Of a DNA stretch of 64,000 nt, positions 57,357-64,000 are shown in pieces. A program made the translations under genes and the position numbers. The stretch comes from Streptomyces sp. Ag109_O5-10. GTDB taxonomy: Bacteria > Actinomycetota > Actinomycetes > Streptomycetales > Streptomycetaceae. The stretch is from contig NZ_FNTQ01000001.1 in the NCBI RefSeq assembly GCF_900105755.1, positions 2,914,001 to 2,978,000 of the forward strand, written 5' to 3'. The notes under the pieces are model-generated. The model was not told the DNA's origin, made no database searches, and was given only the letters and a program-made list of their open reading frames with translations. How positions within the stretch are numbered: the stretch's first letter is position 1; each line of letters begins with the position of its first letter.

Positions 57357-58000
57357 ATTTCCTCCTTCTCGGACGTACATCTCCTGGCCCGGTCTCGCCC
57401 CCAACGGCGGCTCAGCCGGGCAGGGATGGGAGAAGTGCTACGTCCTCGGAAGGGGAGCGCCCGTACTCGGAGGCACGAACGCACCTCGATCACCGGCGAT
57501 CACCCCCGAGCGACAACCACTGGTCGCGCCTGACACGCATCACGCACAACCTTGCTGGACAGGCTTCGCGGTGAGGCGAAGACCCCCCTGCCCAAGAGAC
57601 GGCGTCACTGCCGCCGACTCTGCTCGGTGGGGACCCAGATGAACCCGCGGCCCGACCGGCTGTCGGGGTACGGGAATGGACCGAGCGTCGCCGATCGTGG
57701 TGCATTCTCGCCGCCCGCACAAGGGGCTTCGTTACTCGGTAGTAACGGCCGGATAACCGAAGGAGGACCCACCGGTCTCGGAAAGCGACTCTGGGTGGCA
57801 TTCGGGGGCGGAGCAAAACAGTTGATCGGTGGACGAAACCAGACAGACCAACAGCGCTGATTTACTCCGAGTAACAGCGGCCGCGATTACCAAGATTTGG
57901 TAAAGAGCGGCCGCTGCGGCCCCGCCTCGGCGAATCTTTCACTCGGGCATCACAGGACGTGACGTTTAGCGACTGGTCAGCCCTGTGTTCAGATCGTTGT
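57357..58000. promoter_or_regulatory. 644-bp gene-free region with several palindromes
   Basis: It must carry the promoter of the DUF6230 unit and the 3' end of the thioredoxin-TPR gene. It holds gttactcggtagtaac (57731-57746; arms GTTACT/AGTAAC) and ttactccgagtaa (57862-57874), two related operator-like dyads, and a G+C-rich hairpin (57875-57916). Open frames in the region lack ribosome sites and family features, so I call no gene. Confidence 0.5.
57875..57916. terminator. Two-part hairpin downstream of the thioredoxin-TPR gene
   Basis: Perfect 10-bp outer arms (cagcggccgc at 57875-57884; complement at 57907-57916) enclose an inner dyad, ttaccaagatttggtaa (57887-57903). The position, 85 bp after the minus-strand gene, suggests a terminator. 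The A+T-rich inner dyad could alternatively be a protein site. Confidence 0.55.
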
Positions 58001-58972
58001 CTAGAAGAGCGCGCGCGCCAACGCCCTGCGCGCTCCCACAACCCGCGGGTCGTCGGTGCCCACGACCTCGAAGAGCTCAAGAAGCCGCCGCCGTACGGCG
58101 TCCCGGTCGTCCCCGGCCGTCCGCTGCACGGTCTCGATCAGCCGCCCGAAGGCGTCCTCGACATGCCCGCCCACCAGATCCAGGTCGGCGGCCGCGATCT
58201 GGGCCCCGGCGTCGGCCGGCTTCTCGGCCGCGTCCCTGCGCACCTGCTGCGGGTCCATCCCCTGCACCCGCTGGAGCAACTCGGCCTGCGCGAGCCCGAG
58301 CTTGGCCTCGCTGTTGGCCGGATCGTCGCTCAGCACGTTCTTGTACGCCTGGACCGCGCCGCCGAAGTCGCCCGCGTCCAGCGCCTGGACGGCGGCTTCG
58401 AGAAGCGCGTCGTACGGACCCGCCGACACGGTGGGCTCCGGCTGGGCGCCCGGCTCCGCGTCGGGGTCGACGACGAGGCCGGTCAGTCCGAACCGCTCCT
58501 CGGCGACCTGCACCAGCTGGTCCAGCGTCCCGCGGATCTGTTCCTCGCCCGCCGCACCCTGGAAGAGCGGCAGCGCCTGCCCGGCGACGACGGCGAACAC
58601 CGCCGGGATCCCCTGGACCCCGAACTGCTGCATCAGCATCTGGTTGGCGTCGACGTCGATCTTCGCCAGCAGGAAGCGGCCGTTGTACTCGACGGCGAGG
58701 CGCTCCAGGACCGGGCTCAGCTGCTTGCAGGGCTGACACCACTCGGCCCAGAAGTCGATGACGACAGGGACTTCGGCGGACCGCTGCAGGACATCGCGCT
58801 CGAAGCCGGCTTCGTCGACGTCGATGACCAGATCGGCCGGGGAGACGGCGCCGGTACCACCCTGCCGGGCCGCTTCGGCGCGCGCCTGCTCGGCCTTGGC
58901 CTTGGCCTCTTGGGCCGCCTTGACCGCGGCGAGGTCGACGACGCCGCTCATGGACATGTTCCGTGGCTGCAT
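58001..58972 (-). CDS. Thioredoxin-TPR co-chaperone (CnoX/YbbN-like)
   Basis: A 323-residue cytoplasmic protein. After a charged Ala/Glu/Lys N-terminus (AAVKAAQEAKAKAEQARAEA) comes a thioredoxin domain (residues about 45-165) with Cys79-Gln-Pro-Cys82 in DFWAEWCQPCKQLSP and the cis-Pro in GIPAVFAV. Tetratricopeptide-like helices follow (DALLEAAVQALDAGDFGGAVQAYKNVL, EAKLGLAQAELLQRV). This is the YbbN/CnoX plan, which holds unfolded proteins and protects cysteines during oxidative stress. GGGGAGG precedes the ATG at 58972. Stand-alone gene. Confidence 0.92.
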   Translation of the reverse strand: MQPRNMSMSGVVDLAAVKAAQEAKAKAEQARAEAARQGGTGAVSPADLVIDVDEAGFERDVLQRSAEVPVVIDFWAEWCQPCKQLSPVLERLAVEYNGRFLLAKIDVDANQMLMQQFGVQGIPAVFAVVAGQALPLFQGAAGEEQIRGTLDQLVQVAEERFGLTGLVVDPDAEPGAQPEPTVSAGPYDALLEAAVQALDAGDFGGAVQAYKNVLSDDPANSEAKLGLAQAELLQRVQGMDPQQVRRDAAEKPADAGAQIAAADLDLVGGHVEDAFGRLIETVQRTAGDDRDAVRRRLLELFEVVGTDDPRVVGARRALARALF

Positions 58973-59192
58973 GCGTCTATCCTCCCCCGATCCCGCGCGT
59001 GTGTGAAAAACGTTGTGAAAGCCGGGCCGAACATCTGTGCTTCAGCGGCGCCGGGTCCCCACCCCACGCCATGGTCGTCGCCCGTGCGGTCGGCCACGAG
59101 CTTTCGCTACGACCCGTAGCGTAATGCCATCCGGCACCCGCGCGACACCACTTTCCGGTGATCTCCCTCACGGCATCACGGGAAACCCCGGT

Positions 59193-59204
59193 TATGGTCG
59201 TGGG
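59193..59204 (+). promoter_or_regulatory. tetR -10 box, leaderless-type
   Basis: TATGGT (59193-59198) stands 6 nt before the ATG at 59205 with no ribosome-binding site between them, suggesting a leaderless mRNA. The -35 is weak. The remaining 220 bp up to the divergent thioredoxin-TPR gene show nothing else certain. Confidence 0.45.
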
Positions 59205-60047
59205 ATGCAGAGCCGCACCCCCGCCGGACGTACCGGCCGCCCGCGCAGCGCCGCCGCGGACGCCGCGATCCTGGAGGCGACGCGGCAGGCGCTGGTCGAT
59301 CTGGGCTGGTCCAAGCTCACCCTGGGAGACGTGGCCACGCGGGCCGGGGTTGCAAAAACGACTCTCTACCGCCGCTGGGCCGGCAAGAACGAACTCGTCG
59401 TCGACGCGGTGGCGGAACTCTTCGACGAACTCGAACTCCCCGACCGCGGCAGCCTGGCGAACGACATCGAGGGCGTCGTGCTGCAGTTCGCGGCGATCCT
59501 GGACCGCCCGGAGGCCCGCAGCGGCCTGATGGCGGCGGTCGCCGAGTCGACCCGCGACGACGCACTGCGGGAACGTATCCGCGCGTCCATCGTGGACCGC
59601 CAGAAGCGGCTGGTCCTGGAGGGCCGGGCCCGTGCGCAGTGCCGGGGCGAACTCCCCACCGAGCCGGACCCGGAGGAGGCCGCCCGCACGGTGGACCTGA
59701 TCTTCGACATGGTGGCGGGCGCGGTCGTCCACCGCACCCTGATGAGCGGCAAGCCGGCGGACGAGGAATGGGTGCGCGACTTCACCCGCGTCCTGCTCCT
59801 GGGCCTCGCCGCCGAGCCGACGGCCGAACCGACCGGAGCGGCCACCTCTCAACCCACCGAGCCGCCCGGGGCACCCACTTCCCGACCGACCGAGCCGACC
59901 GGGGCCCCCACTCCCCGACCGACCGAGCCGACCGGGACACCCACTCCCCGACCGACCGAGCCGACCGGGGCGCCCGCTTCTCAGCCGACCGAGTCGACGG
60001 GGGCGCCCGCTTCTCGGCCGACCGAGTCGGGTGGTGGGTGGGCGTAG
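59205..60047 (+). CDS. TetR-family regulator with Pro/Thr-rich repeat tail
   Basis: A 280-residue TetR regulator. The HTH is at residues about 22-68 (AILEATRQALVDLGWSKLTL, then ATRAGVAKTTLYRRWAGKNELV). The ligand domain runs to about 205 (FTRVLLLGLAAEPT). The remaining 70 residues are five 11-residue repeats of the type PTEPTGAPTPR, encoded by a 33-bp minisatellite. TetR proteins normally end where the tail begins, so the tail is an add-on. The frame is open upstream of 59205, but the ATG fits the family and the -10 box. Target unknown; icmA and the other downstream genes run in the opposite direction. Confidence 0.9.
   Translation: MQSRTPAGRTGRPRSAAADAAILEATRQALVDLGWSKLTLGDVATRAGVAKTTLYRRWAGKNELVVDAVAELFDELELPDRGSLANDIEGVVLQFAAILDRPEARSGLMAAVAESTRDDALRERIRASIVDRQKRLVLEGRARAQCRGELPTEPDPEEAARTVDLIFDMVAGAVVHRTLMSGKPADEEWVRDFTRVLLLGLAAEPTAEPTGAATSQPTEPPGAPTSRPTEPTGAPTPRPTEPTGTPTPRPTEPTGAPASQPTESTGAPASRPTESGGGWA
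59853..60029 (+). repeat. 33-bp minisatellite in the tetR 3' end
   Basis: Five tandem 33-bp units plus a partial sixth, based on ccgaccgagccgaccggggc followed by cccactccccg. Units 2 and 3 are nearly identical and the outer ones diverge (PPGAPTSR, STGAPASR). It stays in frame. Not a CRISPR: there are no unique spacers. Confidence 0.85.
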
Positions 60048-60058
60048 GTCATGGGGGT

Positions 60059-60079
60059 CCAGGGGGCGGAGCCCCCTGG
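60059..60079. terminator. Hairpin between convergent tetR and icmA
   Basis: Perfect 9-bp stem ccagggggc/gccccctgg around GGA, 12 bp after tetR and 18 bp beyond the icmA stop. Serves either strand. The surrounding gggggcggagccccc motif is a frequent streptomycete 3'-end sequence. Confidence 0.7.
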
Positions 60080-60096
60080 TACGCGGCGGTACGCGG

Positions 60097-61797
60097 CTAG
60101 AACCCGGCCGGCTCCGTGTACACCCCCCACTCGTCCCGCAGCACCCCGCAGATCTCGCCCAGGGTCGCCTCGGCCCGTACCGCCTCCAGCATCGGCTCGA
60201 TCATGTTGGCCCCGCCCCGGGCGGCTGCCAGCATCGCGTCCAGGGCGGCACGCACCGCGCCCTCGTCCCGCGCCGCGCGGCGTGCGCCCAGCACCCGTAC
60301 CTGCTCCCGCTCGACCTCGTGCGAGACGCGGAGGATCTCCAGGTCGCCGGTGACCGACCCGGTGTGCACGTTGACGCCGACGACCCGCTTGTCGCCCTTC
60401 TCCAGCGCCTGCTGGTACTGGAAGGCGGACTCGGCGATCTCGCCGGTGAACCAGCCGTCCTCGATCCCCCGCAGGATGCCCGACGTGATGGGCCCGATCG
60501 GGTGCCGCCCGTCCGGATGGGCGCGCAGCCCCCGCTCCTTGATCTGGTCGAAGATCTTCTCGGCGTCGGCCTCGATCCGGTCGGTGAGCTGCTCGACGTA
60601 CCAGGAACCGCCCAGCGGGTCCGCCACGTTGGCGACCCCGGTCTCCTCCATGAGCACCTGCTGGGTGCGCAGCGCGATCTCGGCGGCCTGCTCGCTCGGC
60701 AGGGCGAGGGTCTCGTCCAGGGCGTTGGTGTGCAGCGAGTTGGTCCCGCCGAGCACGGCGGCCAGTGCCTCCACGGCGGTCCGCACCACGTTGTTGTACG
60801 GCTGCTGCGCGGTCAGCGAGACACCGGCGGTCTGGGTGTGGAAGCGCAGCCACTGCGCCTTCTCCGACCGGGAGCCGTAGACGTCCCGCATCCACCGCGC
60901 CCAGATCCGGCGCGCGGCCCGGAACTTGGCGATCTCCTCGAAGAAGTCGACGTGCGCGTCGAAGAAGAAGGAGAGGCCGGGGGCGAAGACGTCCACGTCG
61001 AGGCCGCGGGAGAGCCCCAGCTCGACGTACCCGAAGCCGTCCGCGAGCGTGTAGGCCAGTTCCTGCGCGGCCGTCGAGCCCGCCTCGCGGATGTGGTAGC
61101 CGGAGACGGAGAGCGGCTTGTACGCGGGGATGCCGGTGGCGCAGTACTCCATCAGGTCGCCGATCAGCCGCAGATGGGGTTCGGGCTGGAACAGCCACTC
61201 CTTCTGGGCGATGTACTCCTTGAAGATGTCGGTCTGGAGCGTGCCGTTGAGGACCGACGGGTCGACGCCCTGCCGTTCGGCGGCGACCAGGTACATGCAG
61301 AAGACGGGCACGGCGGGCCCGCTGATCGTCATGGACGTCGTGACGTCGCCGAGGGGGATGTCCTTGAAGAGGACCTCCATGTCGGCGGCGGAGTCGATGG
61401 CGACCCCGCAGTGCCCGACCTCGCCGAGCGAGCGCCCGTCGTCCGAGTCCCGGCCCATGAGGGTCGGCATGTCGAAGGCGACGGAGAGACCGCCGCCGCC
61501 GTTGGCGAGGATCATCTTGTAGCGCTCGTTGGTCTGCTCGGCGTTGCCGAACCCGGCGAACTGGCGGATCGTCCAGGTCCGCCCGCGGTAGCCGGTCGGA
61601 TACAGGCCGCGCGTGAAGGGGTACTCCCCCGGCCAGCCGATCCGCTCGAATCCCTCGTAAGTGTCCCCTGGTCGGGGCCCGTACACCGGCTCCACGGGGT
61701 CCCCGGAGAGCGTGGTGAAGTCGGCGTCCCGCTTGCGGGCCGCGTCGTAACGGGCCTGCCAGCGTCGGCGGCCCTCCTCGATGGCGTCAGCGTCCAT
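60097..61797 (-). CDS. icmA: Isobutyryl-CoA mutase large subunit IcmA
   Basis: A 566-residue acyl-CoA mutase barrel that interconverts isobutyryl-CoA and n-butyryl-CoA with coenzyme B12. It lacks the C-terminal cobalamin domain; the small subunit IcmB must be encoded elsewhere. The substrate pocket has Phe80 in TWTIRQFAGFG and Gln198 in DIFKEYIAQKEWLF. Methylmalonyl-CoA mutase has Tyr and Arg at these places, so the enzyme is an isobutyryl-CoA mutase. GGGGLSVAFDMPTLMGRDSDD and LGGTNSLHTNALDE are family motifs, and the length equals that of known IcmA. A perfect 22-bp palindrome ends 9 bp upstream of the ATG. Role: valine/fatty-acid catabolism and supply of polyketide precursors. Confidence 0.95.
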   Translation of the reverse strand: MDADAIEEGRRRWQARYDAARKRDADFTTLSGDPVEPVYGPRPGDTYEGFERIGWPGEYPFTRGLYPTGYRGRTWTIRQFAGFGNAEQTNERYKMILANGGGGLSVAFDMPTLMGRDSDDGRSLGEVGHCGVAIDSAADMEVLFKDIPLGDVTTSMTISGPAVPVFCMYLVAAERQGVDPSVLNGTLQTDIFKEYIAQKEWLFQPEPHLRLIGDLMEYCATGIPAYKPLSVSGYHIREAGSTAAQELAYTLADGFGYVELGLSRGLDVDVFAPGLSFFFDAHVDFFEEIAKFRAARRIWARWMRDVYGSRSEKAQWLRFHTQTAGVSLTAQQPYNNVVRTAVEALAAVLGGTNSLHTNALDETLALPSEQAAEIALRTQQVLMEETGVANVADPLGGSWYVEQLTDRIEADAEKIFDQIKERGLRAHPDGRHPIGPITSGILRGIEDGWFTGEIAESAFQYQQALEKGDKRVVGVNVHTGSVTGDLEILRVSHEVEREQVRVLGARRAARDEGAVRAALDAMLAAARGGANMIEPMLEAVRAEATLGEICGVLRDEWGVYTEPAGF

Positions 61798-61805
61798 GCT
61801 TCGAA

Positions 61806-61827
61806 TTTACTAGGACGTCCTAGTAAA
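61806..61827. promoter_or_regulatory. Perfect 22-bp palindrome upstream of icmA
   Basis: The half-site is TTTACTAGGAC, followed immediately by its exact complement, with no spacer. The sequence is A+T-rich for this genome and lies 9-30 bp before the start codon, where it must overlap the promoter or leader. Strong operator candidate; binding protein unknown. The MarR and TetR regulators nearby are possible. Confidence 0.85.
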
Positions 61828-61839
61828 AGTCGATGGGGA

Positions 61840-61867
61840 ACCGCCGTACGGGTGTCCGCACGGCGGT
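61840..61867 (-). terminator. Hairpin after the DUF3817 gene
   Basis: Arms accgccgt (61840-61847) and acggcggt (61860-61867) with a partly paired 12-nt loop, 20 bp after the DUF3817 stop. Moderate stability. Confidence 0.5.
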
Positions 61868-61887
61868 ACGGCCCGGGGGGCTGTGGC

Positions 61888-62232
61888 CTAGGCCTGGACC
61901 TTCGCGGCCACCGGAGAACCCTCGGTGACCTTGGCGTCCAGCTCGCGGGTGACCTTGCGCTCCACGAAGAAGGCGGCGGTCGGGATGGTGCCCGCCAGCA
62001 GCACCCACAGCTGCTTGCCGACCGGCCACTTCGCCTTGGAACCCAGGTCGAAGGCGAAGACCAGGTAGACGACGTAGAGCCAGCCGTGCGCGATGGCGAC
62101 GACGCGCGTGACGTCGGCCGCACCGTCGATGTCCAGCCCGTACTTGGCGATCATGCTCAGGCACAGCAGCACCAGCAGCACACCGGTGACGTAGGCCAGG
62201 ACGCGGTAGCGGGTCAGCACGCTCTTTTTCAT
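61888..62232 (-). CDS. DUF3817 small membrane protein
   Basis: A 114-residue protein starting MKKSVLTRYRVLAYVTG. It has three hydrophobic helices (VLAYVTGVLLVLLCLSMIA; HGWLYVVYLVFAFDLG; LWVLLAGTIPTAAFFVE) and the DUF3817 motif VVAIAHGWLYVVYL. A GTG at 62250 is an alternative start. Neither has a ribosome site, and TACGCT lies 7 nt before the ATG, so a leaderless mRNA is possible. DUF3817 proteins often sit next to MarR regulators, as here. Function unknown. Confidence 0.85.
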   Translation of the reverse strand: MKKSVLTRYRVLAYVTGVLLVLLCLSMIAKYGLDIDGAADVTRVVAIAHGWLYVVYLVFAFDLGSKAKWPVGKQLWVLLAGTIPTAAFFVERKVTRELDAKVTEGSPVAAKVQA

Positions 62233-62298
62233 GGGGACGAGCGTAACCACCCGTTCCGGGAGATCTTGCCCCGGGTCACTCCTGTGCGCGGGGTGCGT

Positions 62299-62808
62299 TC
62301 AGTCCTCCTCGAAGTCGTTCGCGGCGACCCGCAGCGGCCGCAGCATCGCGAAGATCTCCCCGCACTCCTCGGCGTCGTACACCCCGAGCCCGAAGTCCAT
62401 CGCCATCAGGTCGCGGGTGGCCGCCTCGACGACCTCGCGGCCCTTCTCGGTGATCGTGGCGAGCGTGCCGCGCCCGTCGTTGGGGTTGGGCCGCTTGTCG
62501 ACCAGACCGGACCTCACCAACCGGTCGACGGTGTTCGTCACCGAGGTCGGGTGCACCATCAGCCGCTCGCCGATCTTCGACATCGGCAGCTCGCCGGCCT
62601 TGGAGAAGGTGAGCAGCACCAGCGCCTCGTAGCGCGCGAACGTCAGCCCGTACGGCTTGACCACCGCGTCGACCTCGGCCAGCAGGATCTGCTGGGCCCG
62701 CATGATCGACGTGATCGCGGCCATCGACGGGACGTTTCCCCAGCGCTGCTTCCAGAGGTCGTCGGCACGGGCGATGGGGTCGAAGGGGAGACTGAGAGGC
62801 TTGGGCAC
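62299..62808 (-). CDS. MarR-family transcriptional regulator
   Basis: A 169-residue MarR protein with winged HTH GELPMSKIGERLMVHPTSVTNTVDRLVRSGLVDKRPNPNDGRG and flanking dimer helices (MRAQQILLAEVDAVVKPYGLTFARYEAL; DLMAMDFGLGVYDAEECGEIFAML). The GTG start has no ribosome site but an excellent leaderless promoter. It lies in a leftward run with DUF3817 and icmA. It could control either of these or the MFS gene upstream. Confidence 0.93.
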   Translation of the reverse strand: MPKPLSLPFDPIARADDLWKQRWGNVPSMAAITSIMRAQQILLAEVDAVVKPYGLTFARYEALVLLTFSKAGELPMSKIGERLMVHPTSVTNTVDRLVRSGLVDKRPNPNDGRGTLATITEKGREVVEAATRDLMAMDFGLGVYDAEECGEIFAMLRPLRVAANDFEED

Positions 62809-62815
62809 GTGACCG

Positions 62816-62844
62816 ACCCTACCGGCCGGTCATATAGCGGTCAG
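62816..62844 (-). promoter_or_regulatory. Leaderless promoter of the MarR gene
   Basis: On the minus strand: -35 CTGACC (62839-62844), 17-bp spacer, -10 TAGGGT (62816-62821), then 7 nt to the GTG. The palindrome ACCGGCCGGT (62821-62830) overlaps the -10 and may be an autoregulatory site. Confidence 0.65.
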
Positions 62845-62862
62845 CCCTGTCTCGGCTTTCGG

Positions 62863-64000
62863 TCACCTCCCGGCCCGGTCGCCTCCGGCGGGGCGGGCCG
62901 GGGACCGCCGGGCCGCCGCCGCCAGGCCGCAGCAGCACACCGTCCCCACCACCCCGGCGCCCGCCACGGCCGACCGCACCCCCACGGCCTCCGCCGCCAG
63001 CCCCGCCAGCGTCATGCCGACCCCCTGCAGGGTCATCAGCCCGGCGCTGAGCACGGTCATGGCCCGGCCGCGCAGTTCCTCGGGCACGGCCCGCACGAAC
63101 CACTGGTCAAGGCCCAGCGTGTACGCCGACCCGGCCCCCGACGCCAGCAGGAGCAGCAGCGAGAACGCGAGGGACGGGTGCAGGGCGTACCCCAGGTACG
63201 GCAGCAGGGTGAGGCAGACCAGCGGGAGGGCGATCCGCTCCCGGGCGGCGGGGCCGAGCCGGGCGCCGGCGTACAGCTCCCCGGCGACGGTACCGACCGG
63301 CAGCGCGCACATCAGCAGGCCGAGCCCCGGGGACCCGGAGCCGAGCGCGTCGGCGTAGGGGGCGGCAAGGGCCTCGGGGACGACGGCGAACATCGCCGGG
63401 ACCCAGAAGAGGAGGAGCAGCAGGCGGATGCGGCGGTCGGCGAGCAGCTGCCGGGTGCCGCCGCGCTCCCGGGCCTGCGCGCGGGCGGGGCGGCGCCGGG
63501 TGCCGAGGCGCAGCAGGACGGCCGAGGCGAGGAAGGTGCCGACGGTGATCAGCAGGGCGTGCCGCGGGGTGAGGACGGCCAGGAGCAGCCCGCCGAGGCC
63601 GTAGCCGACCAGCAGGGCGCTCTGCGCGACGATCCGCAGCAGGGAGCGGCCGAGCACGAACAGGTCGCCGCCGCCGAGGATGTCGGAGAGGGTCGCCATC
63701 CGGGTACCGGCGAACACCGGCGAGACGACGGCGAGGGCGCAGCGCAGCCCGAGCAGCACCCCGATGCCGGTTCCGGGGACCGCCATCACGACGACGCACC
63801 CCGCGCACACCAGGTCGCACACCACCAGCACCCGGCGGGCCGGGAACCGGTCGGCGACCGGGGCCAGCAGCGTGCCGCCGACCAGGTAGGGCAGGAAGCC
63901 CAGCGCGAAGGTCAGGGCGCTGAGCAGGGGTGATCCGGTGAGGTCGTACACCAGCACGGACAGCGCGATCTCGCTGACGATCACGCCGAGCATGGACAGC
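62863..64000 (-). CDS. MFS transporter, N-terminus outside window
   Basis: At least 379 residues; the frame is open to the window edge, so the start is missing. It has about ten visible membrane helices, with the MFS loop LLAPVADRFPARRVLVVCD (motif A variant) and a second-half ELRGRAMTVLSAGLMTLQGVGMTLAG. The sequence resembles the drug/macrolide efflux (MefA/enterobactin exporter-like) branch. It ends with a run of Cys (TVCCCGLAAA) and a basic tail. It ends 54 bp before marR, whose product may repress it. Confidence 0.88.
   Translation of the reverse strand, partial: LSMLGVIVSEIALSVLVYDLTGSPLLSALTFALGFLPYLVGGTLLAPVADRFPARRVLVVCDLVCAGCVVVMAVPGTGIGVLLGLRCALAVVSPVFAGTRMATLSDILGGGDLFVLGRSLLRIVAQSALLVGYGLGGLLLAVLTPRHALLITVGTFLASAVLLRLGTRRRPARAQARERGGTRQLLADRRIRLLLLLFWVPAMFAVVPEALAAPYADALGSGSPGLGLLMCALPVGTVAGELYAGARLGPAARERIALPLVCLTLLPYLGYALHPSLAFSLLLLLASGAGSAYTLGLDQWFVRAVPEELRGRAMTVLSAGLMTLQGVGMTLAGLAAEAVGVRSAVAGAGVVGTVCCCGLAAAARRSPARPAGGDRAGR

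Noticed and set aside
57490..57816. Possible 108-residue gene in the long gap before DUF6230
   Set aside because: No ribosome site, Arg-rich random-like composition, and it would run through an operator-like dyad.
59853..60029. Possible CRISPR array
   Set aside because: Tandem 33-bp units abut directly with no unique spacers and remain in the tetR reading frame.
60097..61797. Methylmalonyl-CoA mutase large subunit
   Set aside because: Phe80 and Gln198 replace the Tyr and Arg needed for methylmalonyl-CoA, and the cobalamin domain is absent; it fits IcmA.
60031..63933. 1300-residue rightward open frame opposite icmA, DUF3817, marR and the MFS gene
   Set aside because: Antisense shadow of four well-supported leftward genes; composition is Asp/Gly/Arg-rich without domains.

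Overview
The window is chromosomal DNA of a Streptomyces or close relative. Support for this: very high G+C with codons mostly ending in G or C; many GTG starts; stop/start overlaps (ATGA, GTGA) inside operons; several promoters whose -10 box lies 6-7 nt from the start codon (leaderless type); a GlgE-type glucan cluster; an IcmA-type mutase; and only one in-frame TTA (bldA) codon that I could find. Gene order resembles the central glycogen/trehalose region of Streptomyces coelicolor, from memory and not by alignment.

Layout. 1-5.7 kb: 3' end of glgX, a long imperfect hairpin, a divergent dihydropteroate-synthase-like gene, then a leftward operon of ABC ATPase, ABC permease, histidine kinase and LuxR-type regulator. 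5.9-13.3 kb: four ABC exporter half-transporters in two translationally coupled pairs, whose ATP sites are degenerate in complementary ways. 13.6-17.5 kb: tandem secreted M4 metalloproteases, only the first with a C-terminal P-domain. 17.6-20.8 kb: a DUF1990 protein and glgP, with a probable one-base frameshift near its start. 20.9-26.0 kb: a conflict-type operon encoding a small trypsin-co-occurring-domain protein and a 1570-residue caspase/Hsp90-type ATPase/winged-helix-repeat protein. 26.1-27.3 kb: a secreted subtilase. 27.6-35.2 kb: glgE-treS-mak-glgB, the trehalose-to-alpha-glucan pathway.

35.1-39.1 kb: a HelD-type helicase, thioredoxin, MerR regulator and DUF2127 membrane protein. 39.4-43.2 kb: dctA and a divergent CitA/DcuS-type two-component pair. 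44.4-47.4 kb: a sugar ABC importer (binding lipoprotein and two permeases, no ATPase) behind a promoter with a DasR-like operator. 47.5-54.4 kb: an HTH regulator, pfkA, pta-ackA and pyk, a glycolysis/acetate block. 54.6-57.4 kb: an envelope trio (DUF6230, DUF6114, Ser-rich secreted protein). 58.0-64.0 kb: a thioredoxin-TPR protein, a TetR regulator with a minisatellite tail, icmA with a long perfect palindrome just upstream, DUF3817, MarR and a truncated MFS transporter.

The strongest candidate for an unusual system is the caspase/Hsp90 operon at 20.9-26.0 kb: it sits between glgP and the subtilase, has its own promoter-like sequence and carries the only TTA codon. The second most unusual feature is the DHPS-like gene whose stop codon coincides with the edge of a 169-bp hairpin.
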